Positions 1-6,280 of a stretch of 6,330 nucleotides of DNA are shown here, piece by piece. Under the pieces are notes generated by a model, which was not told where the DNA came from, did not search any database, and saw only the letters and a list, made by a program, of their open reading frames with translations. Made by a program: the position numbers and the translations under genes. Location of the stretch: the NCBI GenBank assembly GCA_025656895.1, contig JAHXHF010000157.1, forward strand, positions 1-6,330. Reading direction: 5' to 3'. Within the stretch, counting starts at the first letter, position 1; every line of letters starts with the position of its first letter. The stretch comes from a gamma proteobacterium symbiont of Bathyaustriella thionipta (lineage in GTDB: Bacteria > Pseudomonadota > Gammaproteobacteria > Chromatiales > Chromatiaceae).

Positions 1-6
1 AGCCAT
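1..6 (-). CDS. Start of a divergent leftward gene, probably AmgK-type phosphotransferase (partial, 2 codons)
   Basis: Read leftward, an ATG at 6-4 is followed by GCT (Met-Ala) and then the window ends. A purine-rich GGGAG motif on the same strand (14-18) lies 7 bases before this ATG, which is ideal ribosome-binding spacing, and a consensus -10 box lies further upstream at 89-94. The identity is inferred only from context: in many gammaproteobacteria the gene divergent from lptD encodes the AmgK sugar-kinase/phosphotransferase family protein of peptidoglycan recycling. Nothing in two codons can confirm this. An alternative ATG at 20-18 is in another frame and has no ribosome binding site. Confidence 0.45.
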
Positions 7-13
7 TTTCTTT

Positions 14-18
14 CTCCC
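14..18 (-). promoter_or_regulatory. Ribosome binding site for the leftward gene
   Basis: The minus strand reads GGGAG here, 7 bases before the ATG at 6-4, with an A-rich spacer. It is the best Shine-Dalgarno match in the intergenic region and is what selects that ATG over the out-of-frame ATG at 20-18. Confidence 0.55.
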
Positions 19-52
19 ATCAAGTTGATAGGAGTATTATCCTACAGGTGGT

Positions 53-69
53 GGCTCAGTAGCTGAGCC
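53..69. repeat. Short perfect hairpin in the lptD upstream region
   Basis: GGCTCAG (53-59) and CTGAGCC (63-69) form a 7-bp perfect inverted repeat around a 3-base TAG loop. No run of T follows on either strand, so it is not a typical intrinsic terminator. It would fall in the 5' untranslated leader of the leftward gene if that gene is transcribed from the -10 box at 89-94. An operator or an RNA leader stem are both possible; neither is demonstrated. Confidence 0.5.
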
Positions 70-88
70 TTAGGGGTAATCAGGAATG

Positions 89-94
89 ATTATA
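89..94 (-). promoter_or_regulatory. Candidate sigma-70 -10 box for the leftward gene
   Basis: The minus strand reads TATAAT, a perfect -10 consensus, which would place the transcription start near position 82 and give a leader of about 75 bases before the ATG at 6-4. The -35 is weak: TAGAAT at 18-base spacing matches only three of six consensus positions. The orientation agrees with the leftward start codon and its ribosome binding site. The hexamer is A/T-rich, so chance occurrence is possible. Confidence 0.4.
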
Positions 95-245
95 CGCGGT
101 TGAAAAATACCTATTCTATGCCAAATTCACGGCTAAATCCGGTTGGATGAAAAAGCGCATCAAGCTGAATCAATATACAGCATTTTTGGCAAATTCAGGT
201 TAAGATGGCGGCCAATAAATCAGTAGCGAGCATGACTCTACTCTT

Positions 246-3200
246 ATGGGCTTTTTCTTTCACCGCATGGACAGACTCCTGAACCTGAATCTTCAGGAGC
301 CCCTTAGGCACCTGCATATTCTGCCCCCTGCCTCTACCCGCAAAAAACATGCCGGGCCACATTCAAACTTTAAGCCGGCTTCTCATGCAGCTTGTTGTTT
401 GCCCGCAGGCACTTCCTTACTGACCGCCTCAATCTTACTGGCATTAGCCAGTGGCCCGGTTACAGCCGCAGAGCAGAAGAACTGGCAATGCCAGGTTTCT
501 GCCGATGGGCAGGGCTGGGACTGCTCACAGAACGGAGATTTACCGCCAGCTAAAACCCGAATATTCAGTAAACCCGCCACAGCGGTTATAAGCACAACTC
601 CCATTGCAGAAGAAAAACTACCGGTGCCCGTATCACCGCAACCGGATGTGAGCAAAACAACAGCACCGGAGCCAGCAACCGTAAGCCATGAGGCCGCCCG
701 TTTTTCTGCCGCCACAGAAGCGCCTCCCCGCAAAGCGGCCACTGTTGAAGTCGTTGCACCGCAGAAGCAAACGGACAGTCTGTCTGCGCCCCCTGCTGTA
801 GCGGACACCAGGCCGACAGCCAGTCCTTCTGCAAGCGTTGCGGAGAAAGCCATTCCCGAGCAGGCTGAAATTGAAGAAGCGGCTGTTTTGCCACAGCAGG
901 AAGAAAAGATTACACCGTTGGCTGCCGATGCCAGCCCAGCCGCAACCATACCGGCTAGCGGCCACAACGCCGATACTGTCAGCGCAGTCGAACCAAGCCA
1001 ACAAGCACTGCCAACACCCTTGCCGACCGAACCTGCTGCGCTTACAACGGCCGAGCCAGTCAAAGCAGACGATCCTGCCGGCCGTGAAGCCACAACGGCA
1101 GTCGCTACAACAGATAAAACGATTATTGCCGACAACGACAACACAACGGCCAGCAAAAATTCGAATCTGCCGGCACGTGACCTGCAGCGCATTGAGCGTG
1201 ACCTAAGCTGGAAATATTGTGGCAAACCAGCTCACAGACTGCGCCAGAAGCCACCCAAAAAACTGGATGAGCAACGCCGGCAGGCTGATATTTTTCTGGA
1301 AGCCGATGGCGCCGATTTCTTTCCGGAAACGCGTACGGCGGAATTTGACGGCAACGTTGTGGTAACCCGTGCCGACCAGATCGTAGAAGCCGCACAGGTC
1401 AACTACCTGGATGATCCGCAAACGCTGGATGCCAAAGGTAATGTGTTTTATCAGCAATGGGGCTCCCGCCTGTTGGCTGATTCAGCTCACATTGACCTGA
1501 GCAGGAACAGCGGCAGCTTGAATAATGTTGAATACCGCCTGACCCAGGATAATGCGCGCGGCAGTGCCAGCCATGCTGAAATTGAGTCACCGGCCATTAT
1601 TCATTATGACGACATCAGCTATACCACCTGCGCGCCAGGCAGCGATGCCTGGGCCATAAAAGCCGCTAAACTTACCACCAATACAGACACCGGTGTCGGT
1701 GAAGCCGAGGATGCCAGGCTATTGCTGGGCGGTGTTCCGGTAGCTTATCTGCCGTGGGCCAGTTTCCCCATTGATGATCGCAGAAAATCAGGCTTTCTGG
1801 TGCCGTCACTGGGCTCTTCCGACTCCAATGGCATTGATGTCAGTACACCCTACTACTGGAATATTGCTCCTGAAATGGATGCCACCATTACGCCGCGTTA
1901 TCTGGATAAACGTGGCTTGATGCTGGGAGGCGAGGTTCGCTATCTGGCCGAAGATTTTTACCATGAGTTGAATGCCGAAATTCTGCCGGACGACAAAACC
2001 CACGACAAAACCCGCAACAACGATACGCGGGGCGCTTTTCACTACAAAATGAGAGGCAACATTCAACCGCGCTTATCCACTTTTGCCGATGTTGAATATG
2101 CCTCTGATGCCAATTATCTGGAAGACCTGGGGGATAGCCTGTCGGTATCCAGTCGGAGACAACTGAAACGCCAGGGTGTTCTGAACTATGCAGGTGATGA
2201 CTGGAATTTATTAGGCAATCTGGAGTATTACCAGACGCTGGATAAGAAAATCCCCAAAGACTCACGCGCCTACGCACGTTTACCCCAGGTACTGTTTACT
2301 TTGAACAAGCGCAATCAGGCTTTTGGACTGGATTACTCGGGACACGCGGAATACACTTATTTTGACCGCAGTTCCGGAGCTACCGGCAACCGTGTCGATA
2401 TCAAACCGACCGTCAGCCTGCCGTGGCGTAACTCATGGAGCTTCATTACACCGAAAGCCAGTGTGCGTTATACCGGCTATTCACTGAATGATGTTGACCC
2501 TGGTTTTGATGACAGCAGCAATCGTCTATTACCGACGCTGTCTCTGGATGGCGGCATGTTCTTTGACCGCAAAACCAGCTGGCTGGGCAGTGGCTCTACG
2601 CAAACGCTGGAGCCCAGGCTGTTTTATTTATACACGCCTTATACCAACCAGGATGACATACCGGTTTTCGATTCTGCCGAACTGGATTTCAGCTTTCCGC
2701 AATTATTCCGTGATAACCGCTTCAGTGGCGCCGACCGCGTTGCTGATGCCAATCAGATTACCGCCGCAATCACTACCCGTATGCTGGATGACAATAGCGG
2801 CCAGGAAATTTTCCATGCCAGTGTTGGCCAGATTTATTCATTTCGAAACCAGCGCGTGCAACTGCCCAACCAGCCTAAAGTAACCGATAGCGCCTCGCCC
2901 ATTGTAGCCGAACTGGGCGCGCACCTGTTTAGCTATACCAGTGCCGCAGCCAATATTCGCTGGGACCCGAATGAAACCCAAACCGAACTGGGGGCGATAC
3001 GCTTGAACTATCGCACACCTGATCGAAAAATCCTCAATCTGAGCTATCGCTATCGCCGCGATATACTGGAACAGACCGATGTGGCCGCCCGCTGGCCCAT
3101 CTCGCGCAACTTATATGCAGTCGGTCGATGGAACTATTCGCTGCGTAGCGACACTACATTAGAAGGATTTGGTGGTCTTGAGTACGATACCTGTTGCTGG

Positions 3201-3359
3201 GCGCTCAGAGGGGTAGGAAGAACCTATGTACGTGACGCCAACGATGATCGTAATAATTCCTTTATGCTGCAACTGGAATTAAAAGGACTGACCAGTATTG
3301 GTGACCATCTTGATGATTTTCTGGAGGAAGGCATTCTTGGCTACAAGATACCTGACTGA
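246..3359 (+). CDS. lptD: LPS-assembly protein LptD (outer-membrane LPS translocon)
   Basis: LptD forms the outer-membrane barrel that, with the lipoprotein LptE, delivers lipopolysaccharide from the periplasmic LptA bridge to the cell surface. A hydrophobic signal segment (about residues 57-75) ends TAA before EQKNW, so cleavage after residue 75 is likely. Cysteines 82 and 93 follow, then an Ala/Pro/Thr/Glu-rich linker (about 96-308), a YCG motif with Cys325, the OstA/LptA-like jellyroll from about 348, the YLPW motif at 501-504, and the C-terminal barrel. Cys462 and the adjacent pair Cys983-Cys984 match the E. coli Cys173 and Cys724-Cys725 that form the essential interdomain disulfides. At 1037 residues it is longer than E. 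coli (784) and P. aeruginosa (924) LptD, mainly through the linker. The start is uncertain: ATG 246 is the first in-frame ATG after a stop at 216-218, ATG 267 is an alternative, and neither has a good ribosome binding site. The family assignment is secure. Confidence 0.97.
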   Translation: MGFFFHRMDRLLNLNLQEPLRHLHILPPASTRKKHAGPHSNFKPASHAACCLPAGTSLLTASILLALASGPVTAAEQKNWQCQVSADGQGWDCSQNGDLPPAKTRIFSKPATAVISTTPIAEEKLPVPVSPQPDVSKTTAPEPATVSHEAARFSAATEAPPRKAATVEVVAPQKQTDSLSAPPAVADTRPTASPSASVAEKAIPEQAEIEEAAVLPQQEEKITPLAADASPAATIPASGHNADTVSAVEPSQQALPTPLPTEPAALTTAEPVKADDPAGREATTAVATTDKTIIADNDNTTASKNSNLPARDLQRIERDLSWKYCGKPAHRLRQKPPKKLDEQRRQADIFLEADGADFFPETRTAEFDGNVVVTRADQIVEAAQVNYLDDPQTLDAKGNVFYQQWGSRLLADSAHIDLSRNSGSLNNVEYRLTQDNARGSASHAEIESPAIIHYDDISYTTCAPGSDAWAIKAAKLTTNTDTGVGEAEDARLLLGGVPVAYLPWASFPIDDRRKSGFLVPSLGSSDSNGIDVSTPYYWNIAPEMDATITPRYLDKRGLMLGGEVRYLAEDFYHELNAEILPDDKTHDKTRNNDTRGAFHYKMRGNIQPRLSTFADVEYASDANYLEDLGDSLSVSSRRQLKRQGVLNYAGDDWNLLGNLEYYQTLDKKIPKDSRAYARLPQVLFTLNKRNQAFGLDYSGHAEYTYFDRSSGATGNRVDIKPTVSLPWRNSWSFITPKASVRYTGYSLNDVDPGFDDSSNRLLPTLSLDGGMFFDRKTSWLGSGSTQTLEPRLFYLYTPYTNQDDIPVFDSAELDFSFPQLFRDNRFSGADRVADANQITAAITTRMLDDNSGQEIFHASVGQIYSFRNQRVQLPNQPKVTDSASPIVAELGAHLFSYTSAAANIRWDPNETQTELGAIRLNYRTPDRKILNLSYRYRRDILEQTDVAARWPISRNLYAVGRWNYSLRSDTTLEGFGGLEYDTCCWALRGVGRTYVRDANDDRNNSFMLQLELKGLTSIGDHLDDFLEEGILGYKIPD
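276..299 (+). repeat. Inverted repeat over a Shine-Dalgarno-like motif at the start of lptD
   Basis: CTCCTGAA (276-283) and TTCAGGAG (292-299) are perfect 8-base complements separated by 8 bases. The right arm contains AGGAG (295-299), the strongest Shine-Dalgarno-like sequence around the lptD start. In the mRNA this could form a hairpin hiding that motif. It lies inside the coding region if translation starts at 246 or 267, and no ATG, GTG or TTG in the lptD frame follows it at normal spacing, so a function is unproven. Confidence 0.45.
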
Positions 3360-3361
3360 CT

Positions 3362-4672
3362 ATGACTGTACTTAAACACAGGCTTCTCTGGCTTTCCGGC
3401 TTGCTTGCATTATTGTGCTCTGTTAACACACCGGCCGCGCCTTTTGGTGGAGAAGAAGTTGACCATATTGTTGCCGTTGTGAATGACGATGTCATTGTTC
3501 GCAGCGAACTGGATGAGCGCATACACACACTCATATCCGGTCTGCAGGCACAAAGAGCGCAGTTACCACCTCAGGCCGTACTGGAAAAACAGGTGCTTAA
3601 ACGCCTCATTATTTCGCGCATGCAATTACAAAAAGCCAAGGAAACAGGACTCTCGGTAACCGATGAAACCCTCGCCGGTGCCATCGGCCGAATCGCTGAC
3701 AAAAACAATCTGAGTATCAGCGAACTGCGTACCGCACTGGAATCTGAAGGCCTGTCCTTTAACGAGTTCCGTGATGAATTACGCACCGAACTGCTGCTTA
3801 ATCAGGTACAGGAAAGAATGGTACGCAGCCGCATCCATGTCAGTGATCAGGAAATAGACCAGCTGCTCAACCAGAACCCCGATATTGCTTCCGGTCGCAA
3901 TGCCTACCGTATTTCACACATTCTAATTGCCACCCCCGAGGCAGCCACCAGCAAAGAAGTGATTGCCGCCCGCGAAAAAGCAGAAAAACTGGTAAAGCAG
4001 TTACGCGCCGGGGGCGATTTTGTGCAAGCCGCACTCGCCACCTCTTCTGACAGTCAGGCTTTTAATGGTGGTGATCTGGGATGGAAAAAACCCAATGAGC
4101 TACCCACCCTTTTCAGCGATATTGTGGACAAAATGGAACGCGGTGACATCAGTGACCCCATTCAAAGCTCCAGTGGTTTCCACATTATCAAACTGGTTGA
4201 TTACAGAGGTGGAGAAAGCCATGTCATCACCCAGACCCATGTGCGCCACATTCTGCTGCGCACCAATGAAGTAGTCTCCGATCAGGATGCCAAAACCCGC
4301 CTGCAACAGCTGCGCCAGCGTATTATTGGCGGTGACAGCTTTACTACTCTGGCTCGCTCCCACTCAGACGACTCAGCCTCGGCTATCAAGGGTGGTGATC
4401 TGGGCTGGGTGAACCCCGGCGATCTGGCACCGCAGTTTGAAGAACAAATGGACAAACTGGCCGACAATGATCTCAGCCAGCCTTTTAAGACCACTTTCGG
4501 CTGGCATCTGGTACAAGTACTGGGGCATCGTTCACTGGATAAAAGTGACGAGGTGGCCCGTTCGCAGGCACGTAAGATTATCCGTCAGAAAAAAATGGAG
4601 GAAGAGCTCAGTCTGTGGCAGCGCCGCCTGCTGGATGAAGCTTTTATAGAATATCGACTGGATGATTTTTAA
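3362..4672 (+). CDS. surA: Periplasmic chaperone / peptidyl-prolyl cis-trans isomerase SurA
   Basis: SurA escorts unfolded outer-membrane proteins, LptD among them, across the periplasm to the Bam complex. The 436-residue product is close to the E. coli length (428). It has a signal peptide (hydrophobic residues 8-21, likely cleavage after Ala26 in TPAA), a SurA N-terminal chaperone domain beginning EEVDHIVAVVNDDVI, then two parvulin (PpiC) domains at about 182-283 (opening YRISHIL, with GGDLGW) and 292-388 (opening THVRHIL, with GGDLGW and FGWHLVQV). The C-terminal helix ends DEAFIEYRLDDF, like other SurA proteins. The parvulin duplication is visible as an identical 14-base match between 4067-4080 and 4391-4404. 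Cys19 in the signal is not preceded by a proper lipobox. The ATG is only 2 bases after the lptD stop and lacks a close ribosome binding site (GGAGGAAGG at 3322-3330 is too far), suggesting translational coupling to lptD. Confidence 0.97.
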   Translation: MTVLKHRLLWLSGLLALLCSVNTPAAPFGGEEVDHIVAVVNDDVIVRSELDERIHTLISGLQAQRAQLPPQAVLEKQVLKRLIISRMQLQKAKETGLSVTDETLAGAIGRIADKNNLSISELRTALESEGLSFNEFRDELRTELLLNQVQERMVRSRIHVSDQEIDQLLNQNPDIASGRNAYRISHILIATPEAATSKEVIAAREKAEKLVKQLRAGGDFVQAALATSSDSQAFNGGDLGWKKPNELPTLFSDIVDKMERGDISDPIQSSSGFHIIKLVDYRGGESHVITQTHVRHILLRTNEVVSDQDAKTRLQQLRQRIIGGDSFTTLARSHSDDSASAIKGGDLGWVNPGDLAPQFEEQMDKLADNDLSQPFKTTFGWHLVQVLGHRSLDKSDEVARSQARKIIRQKKMEEELSLWQRRLLDEAFIEYRLDDF

Positions 4673-4679
4673 GACACCC

Positions 4680-4691
4680 CGCTTGCAAGCG
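4680..4691. repeat. 12-bp perfect palindrome in the surA-pdxA gap
   Basis: CGCTTGCAAGCG is its own reverse complement and lies in the middle of the 32-base gap between surA and pdxA. There is no following T-run, so it is not a recognisable terminator. As RNA, the palindrome could form only a tight stem. Its core GCTTGCAAGC also occurs once inside pdxA at 5659-5668. A protein-binding site or chance are both possible. Confidence 0.4.
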
Positions 4692-4704
4692 AACGCATAA
4701 ACCC

Positions 4705-5697
4705 ATGCCCATGCCCTGTATTGCGGTCACTGCCGGCGACCCCGCCGGTATAGGCCCTGATTTATGTCTTATGCTCAGCCGGCAGTCACTGCCCTTGCGC
4801 TTATTCGTGGTGGCTGACCCCGAAGTTTTACAGCAACGCGCGCGACAAACAGGCATGGATTGCCGCCTGAAAATCATTAGCCGGGTTGAGCTTGCCGGCC
4901 CCCATCAGGCCGGTCAGTTGCAGGTGCTGCCTGTAAACATGCCGGCTGCAGTGCAATGCGGCCAATTAAACGCGAGCAACTCTAAAGCCGTGCTGCAACA
5001 ACTGGCGCTGGCAGCCGATGCCTGTCTGCAAAGGCAGGCGGATGCCATGGTTACCGCTCCGATACATAAAGGCATTATCAATGATGCCGGCATTCCTTTT
5101 AGCGGCCATACCGAATGGCTGGCGGCACGCACCGGCGGTTATCCGGTTATGATGCTGGCCACTGAAGGTCTGCGGGTTGCGTTAGCCACCACCCATCTGC
5201 CCTTGCGAGAGGTGGCCGATGCCATAACCCCGCAACGACTCAAACAGGTAGTGGAAATACTGCACAGCAGTCTGCAGCAGGACTTTAAGCTGGAAAATCC
5301 ACGTATTTTGATTGCCGGCCTCAATCCACACGCTGGCGAAGACGGCAAACTGGGGCAGGAAGAGTTAAGCATCATGCAGCCTGTGATTGAGCAGCTGCGA
5401 CAGCAAGGTATGAATGTAAGTGACCCCATGCCGGCTGACACCCTGTTTCTGCCGCAGCAACTGCAGCAGGCCGATGCGGTGCTGGCCATGTATCATGATC
5501 AGGGGTTGCCGGTACTCAAGCATGTCGGCTTTGCCAAAGCGGTTAATATTACGCTGGGACTGCCGATTATCCGCACCTCGGTTGACCACGGTACGGCACT
5601 GCCGCTGGCCGGCACGGGCCAGGCCGACCCCGGTAGTCTTCTGACGGCCATTGATACGGCTTGCAAGCTGGCCAGTAACAACCCCGGCAGGCTCTGA
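4705..5697 (+). CDS. pdxA: 4-hydroxythreonine-4-phosphate dehydrogenase PdxA
   Basis: PdxA oxidises 4-phosphohydroxy-L-threonine with NAD(P)+ in the DXP-dependent pathway to pyridoxal 5'-phosphate; the product condenses with deoxyxylulose phosphate through PdxJ. It is a cytosolic, divalent-metal-dependent dimer. The 330-residue product has the family N-terminal motif GDPAGIGPD, the substrate-site segment TAPIHKGIINDAGIPFSGHT (His135-Thr136), and three histidines in conserved contexts that match the metal ligands of E. coli PdxA: His164 (THLPL), His209 (NPHAGE) and His264 (YHDQG). The C-terminal block TSVDHGTALPLAGTG is also intact, so the enzyme should be active. Two in-frame ATGs (4705, 4711) are possible starts; neither has a clear ribosome binding site, and the motif GDPAGIG follows either one. 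It lies 32 bases after surA and is probably in the same operon. The usual next gene, rsmA, is absent. Confidence 0.97.
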   Translation: MPMPCIAVTAGDPAGIGPDLCLMLSRQSLPLRLFVVADPEVLQQRARQTGMDCRLKIISRVELAGPHQAGQLQVLPVNMPAAVQCGQLNASNSKAVLQQLALAADACLQRQADAMVTAPIHKGIINDAGIPFSGHTEWLAARTGGYPVMMLATEGLRVALATTHLPLREVADAITPQRLKQVVEILHSSLQQDFKLENPRILIAGLNPHAGEDGKLGQEELSIMQPVIEQLRQQGMNVSDPMPADTLFLPQQLQQADAVLAMYHDQGLPVLKHVGFAKAVNITLGLPIIRTSVDHGTALPLAGTGQADPGSLLTAIDTACKLASNNPGRL

Positions 5698-5760
5698 AAC
5701 TGTGCCCGGTGAGTTGTTTCCAAATAAATGACTAAGGCTGCAAATGGCTTCTGAAAACGG
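5698..5760. other. Convergent gap between pdxA and the SPOR gene
   Basis: This 63-base gap separates the 3' ends of the rightward lptD-surA-pdxA operon and the leftward argS-SPOR unit. No canonical GC-rich stem with a T-run was found. The best structures are weak: GAAAC/GTTTC (5696-5700 with 5716-5720) and CTGAAAA/TTTTCAG (5751-5757 with 5772-5778, a 7-bp A/T-rich stem with a 14-base loop that reaches into the SPOR coding end). Termination may be Rho-dependent or may lie in the flanking coding sequence. Confidence 0.4.
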
Positions 5761-6279
5761 TCAGCCACTCTTTTTCAGGCGTATCACCATGGCATTGATA
5801 CCATTGGATTTAAGCCGTTTACGGACTTCATTGAGTTGTTTTTTACCCTGGTACGGCCCACTACGAACACGGTGCCAGGATTCATTGCCATTGATACTGA
5901 CGCGCTGAATATCGGCTTCTATGCCGAGTAAAGCCAGGCTGGCTTTTTGCCGGTCTGCATCGGATAAGCGGCGGAAAGAGCCAATCTGCAAAAGATATTT
6001 ATCTTTAGCGTTTGCCTGAGATGTTCTGGGTGTGGAGCGATTCACTTCTTCATCCGGCACCACCACTTCCATCTCCGGCAACACCGTGTAGAAATCAAAA
6101 TGCGGCTTGGGCGGCAGCCTGCTGTCCTCGGTCTGGCTGTTGTTGTCGCTGTTCTGTAATGCCTGTGGTGATAACAACTGCAACCAGAGCACACCCGCAA
6201 CCGCGATGCCCGAGAAAAAACCACCAAAAAACAGCAGGCCGCTTTTGCAGGTTTTCTTTTTTCGTCGGCTGGCGGCCAT
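5761..6279 (-). CDS. Membrane-anchored SPOR-domain protein (FtsN-like architecture)
   Basis: The 172-residue product has a basic cytoplasmic N-terminus (SRRKKK, residues 4-9), one membrane segment at about 14-36, and a C-terminal SPOR domain at about 94-170 (starting YLLQIGSF, ending with NAMVIRLKK). This is the single-pass, periplasmic layout of FtsN and related proteins. Between them, residues 61-75 (FDFYTVLPEMEVVVP) carry the FYxxLPE-type motif common in argS-linked SPOR proteins of Pseudomonas and relatives. SPOR domains bind denuded septal glycan strands, so a role in cell division or peptidoglycan remodelling is inferred, but the gene is short compared with E. coli FtsN (319 residues), and calling it ftsN would go beyond the evidence. 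The start ATG is one base after the argS stop and has no strong ribosome binding site, which suggests coupled translation. Confidence 0.92.
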   Translation of the reverse strand: MAASRRKKKTCKSGLLFFGGFFSGIAVAGVLWLQLLSPQALQNSDNNSQTEDSRLPPKPHFDFYTVLPEMEVVVPDEEVNRSTPRTSQANAKDKYLLQIGSFRRLSDADRQKASLALLGIEADIQRVSINGNESWHRVRSGPYQGKKQLNEVRKRLKSNGINAMVIRLKKSG

Positions 6280-6280
6280 G

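Larger units (their letters stand above)
7..245. promoter_or_regulatory. Divergent intergenic region between lptD and the leftward gene
   Basis: This stretch has no supported coding sequence and must hold the promoters of both flanking transcription units. In E. coli lptD-surA is transcribed partly by the envelope-stress factor sigma-E. I looked for a rightward GGAACTT/TCTGA-like pair and for a rightward TTGACA/TATAAT pair and found neither at sensible spacing; TTGAAA at 100-105 has only AAATTC at the right distance. An 11-base near-direct repeat (119-129 and 187-197) and a hairpin (53-69) are the only other structures seen. Confidence 0.6.

Noticed and set aside
29..44. Small inverted repeat TAGGA/TCCTA with a 6-base loop.
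   Set aside because: A 5-bp A/T-containing stem without a T-run is easily due to chance.
83..119. Possible rightward sigma-E promoter, GGAATGA at 83-89 with TCTAT at 115-119.
   Set aside because: The spacing is about 25 bases where roughly 16 is needed, and the -35 match to GGAACTT is poor.
383..1225. A 280-codon open frame on the minus strand opposite the lptD linker, with hydrophobic Ala/Val/Ser-rich translation.
   Set aside because: It is the shadow of the Ala/Pro/Thr-rich linker codons, which contain few stop-generating triplets on the opposite strand. It has no recognisable domain and lies entirely within a secure gene.
3416..3420. Cys19 of SurA as a possible lipoprotein acylation site.
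   Set aside because: The residue before it is Leu, not Gly/Ala/Ser, so there is no lipobox, and the signal is better cleaved after Ala26.
4067..4404. Identical 14-base repeats GGTGGTGATCTGGG at 4067-4080 and 4391-4404.
   Set aside because: Both encode the conserved GGDLGW motif of the two SurA parvulin domains, so the ancient domain duplication explains them.
5736..5766. GGCTG/CAGCC pair spanning the pdxA-SPOR gap, considered as a bidirectional terminator.
   Set aside because: Only 5 bp of stem with a 21-base loop and no adjacent T-run in the right place for either strand.
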